A stretch of 64,000 nt of DNA from Spinacia oleracea (lineage: Eukaryota; Streptophyta; Magnoliopsida; Caryophyllales; Amaranthaceae), in assembly GCF_020520425.1 (NCBI RefSeq), contig NC_079487.1, positions 104,876,141 to 104,940,140 on the forward strand, read 5' to 3'. A program made the position numbers and the translations under genes. Positions 50,116 to 63,155 of this stretch are shown here, one piece after another. The notes beneath the pieces were generated by a model. It ran no database searches. It was not told where the DNA came from and saw only the letters and a program-made list of their open reading frames with translations. Within the stretch, counting starts at the first letter, position 1, and the number at the start of each line of letters is the position of its first letter.

Positions 50116-50785
50116 GTGAAAAAGCCACCAAAAAGCCATTTGTTAAAAACCCCCTATGTATCTTCATATCTTCTACGCAAATTATTTCTATATACAAGAG
50201 TATTTCTGCTCAAGTAACTTGAGAATTGAGATACATTTAACGCAATTTTTCAAGATAACACTCTCAACGATTATCTTAAAATCAGTTTAATTCTTTACAT
50301 TTAAAGATATCGCAAATTATATTCTCTATCATATAGAATATTATTATTAATTACTCACTCAGTTCATTGTTGTTTGTCCCATTTTACTCTTTGGAATGGC
50401 CCTTTAAAATTATTCTATATCTTAAATGGTAAGTTTTCTCACTTGCTTTCTCTATATCTTTGTTCTCAATTACAGTACCACTTTACTAAAAAAAAAATTT
50501 ACACCCAATACTTAATAAAGTAAAATATCTTTCATGGAACAATAAGAAATAAACAGATGAAGTATATTTCCAAAAATTCAGATAAAGTATTGTACTAACA
50601 AAAATGTATAGACAAGTCGGGGTTGACTCCAAAAAAAGTCAAAGGGACCCAGCAATCCATGATGCATACATGATACATGCATGATTAAAAGTAAACATCC
50701 AATAATAGTGATATAGATGTTAAATTCCAATAATAGACACCGTCACTTGTGCTACATAGCTGTACGTGTTTTAATAACACCGCCA

Positions 50786-50818
<33 letters not shown>

Positions 50819-51241
50819 TCACCAAATATCTTTCTATCTATCATTAACTCATAAAACGTACACAGTAATCTTATACTCCATCTATTTTTTGCGTTTGGTT
50901 CTCGTTTAATTATAATCCCACTCCATTTGTGTGACTTCAATTCCTCCAATAAACTTAAAGGTTTGTACTTATTACACTCATGCATATATCATGCATGCAA
51001 ATTCAATTTCCCCCTCTCTTCTTTTACATTATTTTTTAATGTGTGTCAAAATATTTCTTTCTACTTCATGTAAACCCGCGTTCAGGCTTATAATGTACTC
51101 ACGCTTAATAGATGGGTTATTTCGGTGTTGAATCGAAATTCTCTCAAATAATGAATATATGTACGTATTATTGATACACATACAACTTGTATTGATGTAA
51201 TTACTTGTTGGAACAGGTTGGAAACTATAAGGTCACTTCCC
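50116..51241. promoter_or_regulatory. Upstream region of the IPT gene
   Basis: AT-rich, with a (TA)n microsatellite at about 50793-50818 preceded by CTCTCTCT. No other gene is seen. In the frame of the IPT, a stop lies at 51152-51154 and no ATG occurs before 51242. No cis-element could be assigned with confidence. Confidence 0.4.
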
Positions 51242-52177
51242 ATGCAAATGTGGAAATTAGCTCAACCATTACTAAATATGCATCAAAGGGAAAAGGTGGT
51301 CTTCATTATGGGGGCAACCGGCACCGGGAAGTCCCGTCTCTCTATCGACCTAGCCACGTCTTTTTCGGCAGAAATAATAAATTCAGATAAGATTCAAATT
51401 CACAAGGGACTGAATATTGTAACCAATAAGGTGACAAAAGAAGAGCAATGTGGGATTCCACACCACTTGCTAGGCATTGTGGATCAAAATGTTGATTACA
51501 CAGCTAAGGACTTCTGCCTCATGGCCACACATGCAGTGGAATCTATTCTCCTAAAAGACAAGCTCCCAATCATCGTTGGCGGGTCCAACACATACATTGA
51601 GGCTTTGGTATCGGACCCGGAATACGGGTTCAAATCCAAGTATGACTGTTGTTTCCTTTGGGTGGACGTATGTCCTTCGGTCCTACATAGTTTCGTGTCA
51701 TACCGGGTCGATAAAATGGTTGAATTAGGTCTAGTAGACGAGGTCCGAGAAGCATTTGACCCGCATAACACGGATTATACAACGGGAATAAGACGAGCCA
51801 TTGGGGTGCCCGAATTAGACACGTACTTTCGAATTGAACATTGTGTAGATGAATCGGGTCGGGCCGACCAACTCCGTCGTGCCGTAAATGATATAAAGGA
51901 GAACACATGTATTTTAGCAAACAAACAATTGGAAAAAATCAAGCGATTGAAGCACGTAAAAGGATGGAATATAAACCGTGTTGATGCAACTGAGGTGTTT
52001 AAAATGCGTAACAAAGAAGCTGCTGATGATGCTTGGATGAAAACGGTAACCCACCCGTCACTTAAACTTGTGACCCGTTTTCTAAATGATAACACCAATG
52101 ATTTGGAGTCCAAATTCTCGACAAAAGTAGTAACCCAAAGCATGATTGGAAAGAACCACATGATTGCTACAACCTAG
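51242..52177 (+). CDS. IPT: Adenylate isopentenyltransferase (cytokinin biosynthesis)
   Basis: Adds the dimethylallyl group from DMAPP to the N6 of ADP or ATP, the first step of cytokinin synthesis in plants. The 311-residue frame has a P-loop GATGTGKS at about residues 24-31, IINSDKIQ at about 45-52, then GIPHHLLGI and PIIVGGSNTYIEALV, all characteristic of the family. The C-terminus has YTTGIRRAIGVPE and ENTCILANKQLEKIKRL. The gene is intronless, as is usual for the plant ATP/ADP-type IPTs. The start is the first ATG in frame (51242); a second Met is two codons on. Length is near the usual ~330 residues. No long transit peptide is seen, so plastid or cytosol location is undecided. The member number (IPT3/IPT5 or other) cannot be fixed without a tree. 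Confidence 0.95.
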   Translation: MQMWKLAQPLLNMHQREKVVFIMGATGTGKSRLSIDLATSFSAEIINSDKIQIHKGLNIVTNKVTKEEQCGIPHHLLGIVDQNVDYTAKDFCLMATHAVESILLKDKLPIIVGGSNTYIEALVSDPEYGFKSKYDCCFLWVDVCPSVLHSFVSYRVDKMVELGLVDEVREAFDPHNTDYTTGIRRAIGVPELDTYFRIEHCVDESGRADQLRRAVNDIKENTCILANKQLEKIKRLKHVKGWNINRVDATEVFKMRNKEAADDAWMKTVTHPSLKLVTRFLNDNTNDLESKFSTKVVTQSMIGKNHMIATT

Positions 52178-53959
52178 CTAGTGTCTAAAAACCGACACAC
52201 AAAACTGCAATCTCACAGTAAAAATGCCAAAAATTGTTTCCCTAATATCTATAGTTGTTGTCTTAAAAAAACTCCGTACATATTATTTATTTATTTATTG
52301 ATTGGTTAATTAGCTTTGGTGCTAATTAATTTTGTAGTTTTGGAAAAAGATTCCAAAATATAAACACTAGTTAGCTACTTCGATCATTATTGAAAAGAAA
52401 TGTATATATTGATCAAAGTTGCTAACAAAAAATAATGATGCAGAAAGTGATAATTATATTGTACAGAGTACTACCTTGGTTATCTTGTGTTCTACAACTT
52501 CAACTCGCTCTTAATTTTCATCCGTTATTTATATGGAAGTATCGATGCGAATAGGAAACATGAAGGGGAGATTCCTGCCACTTTATCTAAACCTTGTCCA
52601 TCTATGCATTTAACTTTACGGAAGTGACACTCAAATCTAATATATATACATCTACATTTATATATATATGAAGAAGACATATTTGCTAAATTATTAGAGC
52701 GTCACGTAGGAAATCTAATGGTTTCCGCCAATGAAAAATAAGATTTCAAAATTACTTTTAAATTTAAAAAGTCGAATGCCACATAGATAAATAATAAAGT
52801 CCAATGTATATATTTTTATTAATTAATTACTAATATTACGCACATACAACTTAATCTAAAATCAAACAATCTAATAATTAAAAAATAATCTAAAATAAAA
52901 AATCTAACCTAATCTAATATATAAAATATAACAGTTGGTATATATATAAGATTTTTATTTTAACTTAACAATTTAATAGAATTTCGTACATCACACGGGC
53001 CAAAATCTAGTAGTACTCTATATGAGGAGGGTAAGGGGCCCTCGTGCCGGATGCAATTAACAATTAATCCGTACAAAGTACTATCTATGTTCCTTGATGT
53101 TCTTTAAGCTTATTATTTGCACGGACTCCAATATAATATTTAACAACTTATATATCCAATTAAATATGTGAAAAAATTACTCGTATAAAAAATTGATATT
53201 CTGAAAATTCATAACGATACCAATCTAACAAGATTTTACATAATAACGTTTTGACGTTTATAACATTGAGAATTTACGGTCAATTTTCATACTTCGGGCA
53301 CATATTCCAAGGTGTAAAGAATTTCCAGGAACAGAGGTAGTACAAGATTAGAAGAATAATCGCATATCTGTGCGTTTTGTCAAACAAACCAAGATTTGAT
53401 CAAGCATGATACACAATCAAATGCCAGTGTAGAATCTTCAAAGTAAAAGTGCAGAAACGAGCAGCTAAGTGCACACTGTATGAAATTCTGAAGTGCACAC
53501 TAACACGAAAATTAAACATCATTATGATGAACAAGTGCCCGAATGTAAGCACATATAGGTTAATAACAAGCAAAGAAGACCCATCTAATTCAGTCAAACG
53601 TGCACCACTCTCTTCCATCAACAAAATCTACCTTACTTAAGAATGGGATGACAACTATGACTAAACTATTGCAGATAAAGTGTAAATCCTCCGCGATAAA
53701 TGCAGACACCATTTTCTGCCATTTGATAAACCTGCTTCATGAAAACTGATATCATTCTTTTAAATCGCAGCTTGCAAACTTGATAGAACAATAGCATTCA
53801 AAGCAGAAACCGAAAAGAAAATGGTGTTTTTTTTTAGGGTGGGGTTTAAACTTTAAAGAGATGAAGAAGAGACCTCGAGTCTTCATTCTTCAATGCTGCA
53901 CAGTACGTTCTCTGCTTCTCAATCAAGAATTACAGGCAGAAGAAATGCACACCATCAAG
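52178..53959. other. Intergenic region between the IPT and Tic22 genes (tail to tail)
   Basis: Holds the 3'-UTRs of both genes, a family-B Helitron-like element (about 52690-53010) and AT-rich sequence. The open frames at 53400-53640 show no known protein and overlap the likely 3'-UTR of the Tic22 gene. Not called as genes. Confidence 0.5.
52690..53010 (+). mobile_element. Helitron-like element (family B)
   Basis: Begins near ATTATTAGAGCGTCACGTAG and has GGTTTCCGCCAATGAAAAAT, both as at 1.02-1.14 kb. It ends with an eroded hairpin (ATCACACGGGCC) and CTAG at 53007-53010. The 5' terminus is uncertain. Confidence 0.5.
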
Positions 53960-56900
53960 CTATTTTGCCACCTCTTGAATATGTTGTAGATGGCTTTTAC
54001 CAGGTGGAATAAAAATAAAATCGCCCCAGCCAGAATTCTTCTCGTTTATCTGTGACCAACATCCACAAACATAACTAAGGAGAACATAAACTAGAGACAA
54101 ATTAATTAACATGTGAAGGGAATTTCCCCCACCGCTATTTTGTTGGGACTAAGAAATCATATAGATATGAAAAAGAATTACTTCAAAGAAAGAAAAAACA
54201 GGAGAAGAATAGCCACAAACTGGTAAAACACAATATTTTACCTCCATTTTCTTCAAAACGTCTTCCAAACTCCCAACCTGTTGACACCCGCAACAAAACA
54301 GAGCAATCAGGTTAATTAAAACATTGATATAGAGTCATGGACTACAACTTATTCGCAAAGGAACACACAGAACGTGAAACAGAGTGAACGGCTGAACGCT
54401 ATACAAAGGTAATTTATAAAGAGCCAAAAGAACCTATTGATCATTCTGCATTACTGAAACATCATGTTTCAAAGAATCTGTGGAGAAATCAGATAAACTG
54501 ATAAAAGTATCCTACTGACAGCAGCAGCAAAATGAACAAACATTTATTCTCTCTTCTTCCTGTGAAATCTGCATCTTATATTCTCAAGTTGGAAAATCCA
54601 TGGATTGTGTAAATAAGACAAAAAAATTAGGGCAAGGCAAGATATAGTTCAAAACTTCAAATGGAAGTTTTAACGGATGGCAGAAGCCACAGATGACTCC
54701 ACTCATGTCAAGTCAGATCAAATTGTCAATTCAAAAAAAGGATGAAAGTAAAAAATCAGTCTTGGGAGTTTTGATTCACAAGAAAACTAACTTAGAATGA
54801 ACAGCAAGGACTTTCAGCCATAATTCCTGCTTCTTATACACGTGCGTACACAAAATTTACTCATTTAAGGTTTGGAATGGTGTATGATTATATGAAATTA
54901 TGAAGGGGGCTTTTCATTTCCGAACAGCAGCAAGAACCAACATTTATTTTAAAAAATTAACAGTACAGGAAGGTCTCTATCAAGCCAGGTACTGCTATAT
55001 CTTGCATGTAGCTCCAGGACTGAAGAGGAGGAGAGATTAATACAGAGAAAACATGCTCTTTAATGTAGCAAAAAGAAAACAATATCCTTGCTCGTCATTT
55101 TTTCATGCAAGGAGAATTACAAGATAGGAGTCACAGGACATCCAGATTAACACATAGGACAGTGACCTCTGTTGCTCTTCTGATTGTTTTTTCTTCACCA
55201 CTCTCCCCACCAAAATGAATGGGTACAAAAGAGGGACAAACAACTCAGGCTGCAGCAACATCTAATTACAAAGGCAAGAAAAGAACATGGATTTCTAAGA
55301 AGCATAACTACGAAGTTGAAGCTGGAGACACCAGAGGCTGGGAAGCTAAGAATAAAAAACAATGGAAGATGCTCCAGAAGTATAAAATTTTATATGTGAG
55401 CAGGCTTCATGGCCGTGCAATTTAAATTTCTGGCACTTGAACATCAAGTCCACTCGAGTCTTAAAAGCAGACCAGAACTGGCAAATCTGTCTCCAAACTC
55501 CCTCTTGGAAACATGTGAATTTTACTTGCTAGGCGGGGGGAGAGGGAATACATATAGTTTATCGTTCCTTAACTAACATAGACAGAAGCATATGAAAACC
55601 CTTGATTTACAAGAAAAAGGGACTTTTTTTTCATGTGTTTTGGGTGAGAGCCAACTCTTGATTTTGTACAAACAAAACTATACCAAAATCAGCATTTCTA
55701 ATTGTTTCATACATAAAATGGAGACCGGTTTAAAATATACCACTATGTTCTGAGAAGGTCCCCGCCCTCGCGATGCCCTCTGAGACAGTTCTTTCTCTAT
55801 ATCTTCCTGCAGCAAAGAAGCATTAACATCAGCGTTGAGGCAATTCTCATTGATGAGCATACCATTAAAACTAATGAACAACTGACCTTTCGAAAATAAA
55901 TAGGGCAGTACCGCTTATTTTTCTTCTTCACAACCAGAAGATCTGACTGCATCGGTCAACAATATTTAAAAAAAAAAAGTTAAAAATGAGGGAAAATCAA
56001 TTCACATGCACATATGAATAAGTAATAAATCTAGGTTTCAAGAGAAGTATTAAGAGAGAGAACTAATCGTGATTCTTGAGCAATAATATTCACATATTGC
56101 TGACTAAGGAAACCAAACACAATAAGACTCTTAGATTACCATACAAAAAATGCTACTATAACAAGTGGAATCAGAAATGCTAATAGAAGAACGAAACAAT
56201 TACATCTTGCAACACTTATTTTAATTACATGTCATCAATCTTAAGAATCTTGGGATTGAAGTCACGAGGGTTGAATCTGGTTGAGAATCTTGGGACTGAA
56301 GTCACGACGAGGGTTGAACCTGGTTGAGATATGCAGAAGAGAACAGGAGTGACCAAATATAATCTCTTGCGTCTTGCCATCAATAGCCAATTTCATTCCC
56401 CAAAAGGTTTATATTATAACGGGTGCGAGAAAGATAAGTTAAAACAACAAACAACAAACAACAACACAAATGTATGTGGTTCACTAATATGTGTTAGCTA
56501 CGTCCAGATGCAGAGGAGAGGAAGCTTTATTAACCTTGAGGAAACTGATCACAGAATTGGGCCACTTGAAGAACTAGGGAGTTTATATTACTCTCAGACA
56601 GAAACTTGATAGGCCAGACAAACAATCCTAAACAAAAAACTGTAGCCCAATAAAATGCGCACCGCAAGTTTCCCAAAACCGGGGCGCTTCTCCTCCTGGA
56701 CCCCCAACTCACTGGGGAGCAAAACCCCTGTGCTGGGTCACTCGAAGAGACAGACATATTAAAGGCATATCCAACAGTTGCAAAAGGTGGTAAGTGGTAA
56801 CAGAGGTGGCAACTGGCAACTAAAAGGAAAGTCTGATACAGTTTGGCGCTTATAAAGAAAAGATCTCAACCATGTCTACAAATTATTAAAATCTTTCCTA

Positions 56901-59900
56901 GTTGTAGAGAATAGAGAAATCTTTGCATTAGAAGGTCGCAAAAGTAAGACTGAACGGGCTGTTTCAACCAGCTGGATGAAGAACTAGCTGCTTCAAGACT
57001 AGAAAATAAAAATAACTGAAGATTAACACCAATAACTACACTAAAACAACCACCTTTAAGAGAGGTTTTTGAGGACTTAATGTTTAAGTGTCATGCCCCC
57101 AAACCTATGTTAAACCAAACACCAAAAATAACAAATATTCTATGAGAATGGTGCCTCGACAACAAGGTTTTCCATATAAAATCCTAACATGCCACAAAAC
57201 CAACTGAAGTTTGAGATCTATGTTCAAACACGTAGCCAGAACTTAAATGAGTAAAATAGGATAAACACTAAATAGAAATTCCAGGTAACCAGGGCCATCA
57301 GGTTAGCAAGCTTAACCGAGTCTTTCGGTCTTTCCCCAGTCTTGTGCAACCATGCTAAGTACTATTTTGATTCTTAAACTAAAACAATAGTCGTTTCCTA
57401 AACTTTAAACATCCTTATTTGACTATTTGAAAGCAACTTTAGTTCTGTAAGAAAAACATACTATATGGTATAGACACAGTTAAGACAGCATGAAATCGAG
57501 ACAGTACCATCACTCTTTTGATTGCTTCTACAACTACCTACGCAGTTTTATATACGCATGATCAGAGTCTAAATAACAAACATCAATAAAATTGTGACTC
57601 CTATTAGAGAGAGTGGCCTAAACGAAACATACATGATTAGAGAAAAGGACGAACGGGAATTCAGTACAACTGCCTATGCAATTTTATAAACGGGAATTAT
57701 ACAACCTACAAGGGCAACTGAAAGAATGTGCAAATTAAACTTATGATCAGGCATGAATGAATCTTAGCTGGTAACCACGAATTGGTAGAAACATAGAGAA
57801 ATTTAGCACACCTGAAACACAGGAACACCGTCAAACCCACTTTTAGTCTCCGATGCTTTCAACTGCAGCAAAAAAAGTAAGCTATTGTGAATAAAGTAGG
57901 ATCAGATATTTATATAGCTCACTCAGAAAAACATATTTATATAGTATTCCTATGACAGGCAGATAAAGATATCATAATTTGCAGCCTTTGTATACCCTAG
58001 CCTTTTATATGCCGTACTTCCTATACATTAGTGTGCTAACATGGGATGCATTTGAAGAGCAATTACGTTCTCAAAGGCTTAACACCCAAAACTTTAAATA
58101 TCCAAATCTGATGTTAAAGAATAAAGATCCATGGAAACACAGCAAGTGTCCACTATTGTTAAGAACCATAACCACCAAGGGGGGATTTTGTTAGAGTGTA
58201 TCAGACACGAATATGTCTATTGTTTTCACACCTTGTTTTATCTATTACTCCCTCCGTCCCTTTTTATTCTTTATGCTTTCCATTTCTAGTGTCCCATTTT
58301 AATCTTTACATTTAGAATCTTTCCTTTTATATTGTATCATTAATGTCCTTAATACTCTGTCAAAAAACGTGCACTTGATTATTTTAATTAATTAAAATCA
58401 TTGGGATACTAAACCTTTCACATTTTCCCATTGAAACATTAAATCTCTCACACTTCCCAATGTTATATCTATACCTAGTCTATAAAGAGAAAAACCATAG
58501 ACGATTAAATGACACATATCATCCCTTCTTTTCCTCCATCAATTTTTTTTTCAATTGTTCATTTTGTTGTTTCCTATATTTTACACCTCTAACGCCTCTT
58601 CCACTCCATCTTCATCCTTCAACGTCAATTCAAAATTAATTCATTATACATTCAACCCCATCCATTTCATCTCCCTCTTTAACACCCAATATTAATTCAC
58701 CATTTAATTTAATGTATATATATATTCTTTCAACTTTCAAAATTCACATTTATTTAAACCATACATATATTACCGCTAAAATCACAAGTCCTAGGGCCTC
58801 AAAAAAATTAGAACTTTAAAAGACGCTTAAAGAACCACTAATTTCCTGTTCTTTGAACGGGCTCAAGAGCTAGTTTTGGATAAAAGTGAAAATACTATCA
58901 ATAAACGTAATTTGCATTGTTTGATAAAAAAAAAGGAGGAATTTGTATGAATATTAAATAGTTGTTAAATCGCATGCATGATATCAAACGTAAAGAATAA
59001 AAAGGGACGGAGGAAGTATATCTGAAGGACTTTACCTAAGAACCAACACGATGCGTCCGATACCAACATGAATATGGAAGGGCATATCAAAAAGTTCAGT
59101 ATAACAGAAAGTGCAATAATTGCAAACATATTTCGAAGATAATGGAGAACTTGAAACACCTAATTTTCCTAATCTTGAAAAATGGGAGAGGACAGCAGCT
59201 AATTTACGAGGAAATTTATCAATTTAGAAGAGGGGTTTGTTCTTATCTTATTTCAAATATAGCCTAACAATTAGTACCTAATTTTCAATTTGCCATTGGA
59301 AAAAATTTCGTCTGTTTTCTTTTGGAAGTCAGAGAGTGAAGCTAAAACCTTCAAGAGCCCTTGACTTAGTGAGTGAAGCTAAGCCTAGTTCCCTTTTTGA
59401 TAATTTGAGGACACACTTGGATTAAAATTTGGGAATAATGCATTGAAGAGGTAATAGGAGAAAGAAGGTGAGTGGAGCATGTGATAGAGGAGAAAATGTA
59501 GTGGTGGATGTGAGAAAGGAGGAAGGGATGAGGGAATCGTTACCCCCATTTTAGGTAATAGTTTCCCTAGGGGAATGGTGCGTAACTGTTACCCCCAAAA
59601 AAAGGGTAAATATTCCTTCATCCCTCCCCCTTCTTCAGATGCTCACCAGCTAGTTTCTTCCATTCCACCATGCAACAACCTTCATTTCTTTAGGCTGTTT
59701 TTATTTACCCCTTTAATACAGTACGTACAATCCAGGCATGCTCAAAATATTGGTAACTTATATCAAATACCTGAAAGTAAGACCATTAGATTTATTCTTA
59801 CCCAGCGAAGGTAATGTTAATACTAACTTTTAAGTTCTGCAGTTTTAAACACATTTAGACTCTAGTTTATCCGGAAAGAAGAGAGTTCAAATTAGGGAAA

Positions 59901-61910
59901 CACTTAGGGCCATTAAGTCCTTTTACAAAACTGTTAAGAGCTTAAGACCCTCCATATGGATCAGATTCAGTTAAATAGTTAACAACCAACTTCAACAAAC
60001 AAATCGCTTAAACAGAAAGCTTACATCTAGTGCGTTCTTTATTTGGACCGGATCAGGCAAGAATCGGAATGCAATTCCTTCAACCTTTAACATGTACACC
60101 TGCACAAGTGTTTACTGTTTAAATTATAAAGGAAAAGAAAGTTTAACATGTATGCACAAATGTTCACTGTTTGGAAGAAATCATAAAGGAAAAAACATGA
60201 AGTAAAAGAGAAGGGGGGTGCAGGACCCGAGACTCCTGAGAGGAAAAGGAGGAAAGGAAAAGGAGGAACAGAATAAGGGAGGAAAGATGAACAATAATGT
60301 GCAATCAACTAATCAAGAGACACACAAACTAAACTTTCGCAGACTACAAGAAAAATGTCTGTAACCACCTCTTACATAGTTACATATGCTAACTTGCAAC
60401 GACACCTTTAGATTTGATTTTCACCCATCTGTTTTATGCAATTCATCATGAATTATTAACCATTAAAACACTGCCCAATGCCTCTTATACAGGTGGAAAT
60501 TCACACATTGGTGACCAACTAAAATATGAAAGGCAAAGGATAATTTTGGACACTGACAATATACAACAGGGGCAATTTAAGTGGTTAGTGCTACAATTTG
60601 TTTTAACACGTTATTTCCGACAATTTAAAAGTCAAAACCCTAATTTAGTATACCAGCAAAGTCGCCAAAAAATCTCAAGCGTCGTCAAAACAGAAAATAA
60701 TTATAGAACTAACCACTTAAATATCATCTATCTGAATCATTTCCCTATCCCAACAACAGCACTTCACAAATTTCTAGGGTTGTAAACAACACCAAGTGAG
60801 GATCCTGCTGTGGTGGATGAGTACTGAGTATCTTTATATAAAGCATAAAAGACCCGACATTCGTAAGTCTTTCATTGGGTCAGGCTACAAGCAAACAATT
60901 AGCGGTAACAACGTTCGATGTTTTATTTTCTCTTTCTTACCATTGCCAACAGTGCAACAGTTATGCACTGTTATGGCATCTCATCGGTCACATAACAAAC
61001 ATATCTACAGCCGTCTCCATATCACCCTATCAAACCCACCAACAACTCCCTTTTACCATGGAAACTATCTCTCTAAACACTCAATCAAAACAAGACCATC
61101 AAACAATCACAGTCATATTCACAAATTTCACTATCTCAATGAAAGGAACACAACCAACTAAAATTGATTGTGTTCACTACTTTTTATTTTAGCAGACTGT
61201 ATCTTGTAAGCCAAAACTATGCATAATTCCCTAGGTCCGGAATTAATAATGACTTATAATGTAAGTTTAACTGGTAACGTGAAATTAATTCCGGACGGAG
61301 TTAGTGCCAAATACGAAGTAATTAGCACTAGTCACCTGGTCTAGGCTAATTGGAACAATCTTAGCCTGACTCCGCAGCTCCCTCCTCCTCAACTGAACCT
61401 GAAATTTCAGTGCCAAAAAAAGCAAATTCAATTCCCAAATTCAACTGATAATTCTGAAATTCAACGAAGGAGAGAGAAACAGCGAAGCAAAACCTGAGCA
61501 AGAAAAGCCTCGGCATCCTCTTTGCGAAAGCAAAGCAAACCAATAGACTTAGCGCCATTATTAGGGTCGGAAATCAACACAAATTCATTGTTCGTATTGC
61601 TAACTGTAAAAACGGAGGTGCCGACGAGGCTTTTCGCCACATGGTCGGTGCTCAAAGCGACGTCTTGCAACGGCTTAGCCTGTCCAACGGAGGCGAAAGG
61701 CAAGGAGAGAGAAACAGGAGTGGTAGTGCGGCCACGAGGTGACGCTGGAGATAGAGTGGAGATGAAATTTCCGGCGAGTCGGCGGCTTTCGTCAAGGCGG
61801 GTGGTGAGTTCAGCGCCGAGGCGGTGCATAAACGTGGAGACTGATAGTAGTGGATTTGGGCGGCCACCGGTTGCTGGTGTTGAAGAGTCCATTCCACTTC
61901 CTTCGACCAT
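53960..61910 (-). CDS. TIC22-like: Tic22-family chloroplast import protein, eight exons
   Basis: Exons, 5' to 3' on the minus strand: 61494-61910, 61336-61398, 60025-60099, 57812-57862, 55887-55946, 55741-55806, 54242-54277, 53960-54049. They join to 858 nt (285 residues plus stop), all GT-AG. Exon 1 (ATG at 61910) has a Ser/Thr/Arg-rich N-terminus, then SLVGTSVFTVSNTNNEFVLI and GLLCFRKEDAEAFL. Exon 2 has SQAKIVPISLDQ and exon 3 VYMLKVEGIAFRFLPDPVQI. Exon 4 has GFDGVPVFQ, exon 5 YCPIYFRK, exon 6 EDIEKELS and exon 8 DFIFIPPGK. In the family, Tic22 works in the intermembrane space as part of the import path. The order of motifs suits the Tic22 fold; it seems closest to the Tic22-III type, a memory-based guess. 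Intron 3 contains a MITE split by a Helitron. Confidence 0.93.
58246..59018. mobile_element. Stowaway-like MITE in intron 3 of the Tic22 gene, split by a Helitron
   Basis: Ends: TACTCCCTCCGTCCCTTTTT and, at the right, AAAAGGGACGGAGGAAGTA. Matches, on the opposite strand, the element at 9250-9627, except for the inserted 58468-58873. The empty site can be read from that homologue (CCAATGT...TTTTAGATAAAAG). Confidence 0.85.
58468..58873 (+). mobile_element. Short Helitron (406 bp) inside the intronic MITE
   Basis: Starts TCTATACC and ends with a hairpin (CCTGTTC TTTG AACGGG) followed by CTAG at 58870-58873. It sits between A (58467) and T (58874), the usual Helitron target. No ORF. The boundaries are supported by comparison with the uninterrupted MITE in the TVP38 gene. 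Confidence 0.8.
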
Positions 61911-62082
61911 TGAACGTTGTTTCTGCGGTTAGCACTTAGCAGTTAACACCGTGTTATAACAAAAGGAAAAGGGGCATAATGCAGAATAACTTTAAATATC
62001 ATTAATTTTATTTTCTTAATTACGGTTGTTTTAACTTACAACCTTATTTCTAGCAACCGTAATAGCAAGCTAATTGTTAGAG
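61911..62082 (-). promoter_or_regulatory. Upstream region of the Tic22-like gene
   Basis: Only about 170 bp separate the ATG from the palindrome-ended repeat, so the promoter is short or includes the repeat. No TATA box was assigned. Confidence 0.35.
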
Positions 62083-62415
62083 TAACACAAATTCTTATTT
62101 ATAATGGGTGTACAATAAATATTGTACACCAAAGTAAAAGTTAACTCAAAATGCTTAAAAGTTAAGCTTATATATGTAAAAGTTATGTATTTTTTAGTGT
62201 TAAATTTTTTCATTTTAGTAAAACTTATTTCTTTAAAATGACAAATAATGTATAAAATTAATCATTTAACCCTTTAAAATGTTTATCTATCAAATTTTTT
62301 ATTACTAATATAAAAGTTAATCAAAATTAGGTTAAAGTTACAAAAAATTGGGTAAAAGTTATTTTGGTGTACAATAAATTTATTGTACACCTAGTGCGCG
62401 CAAGACCTTTTGGTA
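62083..62415 (+). mobile_element. Palindrome-ended repeat, copy 2
   Basis: Homologue of 39843-40175. The palindromes GGTGTACAATAAATATTGTAC (left) and GTGTACAATAAATTTATTGTA (right) are better preserved here than in copy 1. It ends GCGCAAGACCTTTTG. It lies just upstream of the Tic22 gene. Confidence 0.8.
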
Positions 62416-62475
62416 GAGTAATTTAAGATTTTTAAGCTAATTTATTTTCTAAATAAATTGATATCGGTAAATTAA

Positions 62476-62775
62476 GAGCAACTTTAATGGTTATAAAATG
62501 GACCCGCTCACAAAAAAAATGAGCATGTGAGCAGGTAGTCCACCATTGGTACAACAATGATATAAGCAGCTGTTAAAACCTTGTAGCTATTTTGGGCTAC
62601 ATAGCTCAAAAAAATATAGCTCAAACAAAAAAATTATTTAAATTAAATATTGTAGGGAGCTACAAAGTATTGTAGCCCACCAATGTGATAATTTTTAGTT
62701 TTAATCAATTGCAGTTAGAAATTTGATGTGGCAAAGTTAGCCACAACATCTTGTAGCTTACCATTGGAGTTGCTC
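62476..62775. mobile_element. Tourist-like (PIF/Harbinger) MITE
   Basis: Ends: GAGCAACTTTAATGGTTATA at the left and, on the other strand, GAGCAACTCCAATGGTAAGC at the right. TAA flanks both sides (62473-62475 and 62776-62778). 300 bp. The interior has several TGTAGC/GCTACA words in both orientations. Confidence 0.8.
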
Positions 62776-62778
62776 TAA

Positions 62779-63155
62779 TTACCAAACTAACTTACTATTT
62801 AACTAGATCCACTTTTTAATTAACCATTTAATTTTAACTTTATTTTAATTATAACTTGCATCCCAATTGACAATTTCTTCCCATGCTAATTTATTAAAAA
62901 CATCTAATGGTTAAGTATGTTAGAAACTTTTGCAAATTGCAAACAAATCCTTAATAACCATTGTAATTGTTCTAATAATAAACTATTAAACTACATAAGA
63001 TGATTATTTTACAGTGCGTATTACTGGAACGTCGAACTACTATTTTTGCCCAGTCATACTAAACTACTTCAAATTAACAACTTTAACATCATATGTCTGA
63101 AACAAAGCCCGAAGTTCGAACAGTGATCATCTTTGCAACTGCAGCAAAAGTCTTG
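62779..63155. other. Unassigned AT-rich sequence
   Basis: No gene, RNA gene or inverted-repeat element was recognised. Confidence 0.5.

Noticed and set aside
51496-52161. Minus-strand ORFs in the IPT gene
   Set aside because: Antisense shadows of the IPT coding sequence.
60414-61192. Overlapping ORFs of 105-123 codons in intron 2 of the Tic22 gene
   Set aside because: No start context, no similarity and no codon bias; they lie within an intron defined by flanking conserved exons.
61522-61932. Plus-strand ORF of 136 codons opposite the Tic22 first exon
   Set aside because: Antisense shadow of a real exon with known motifs.
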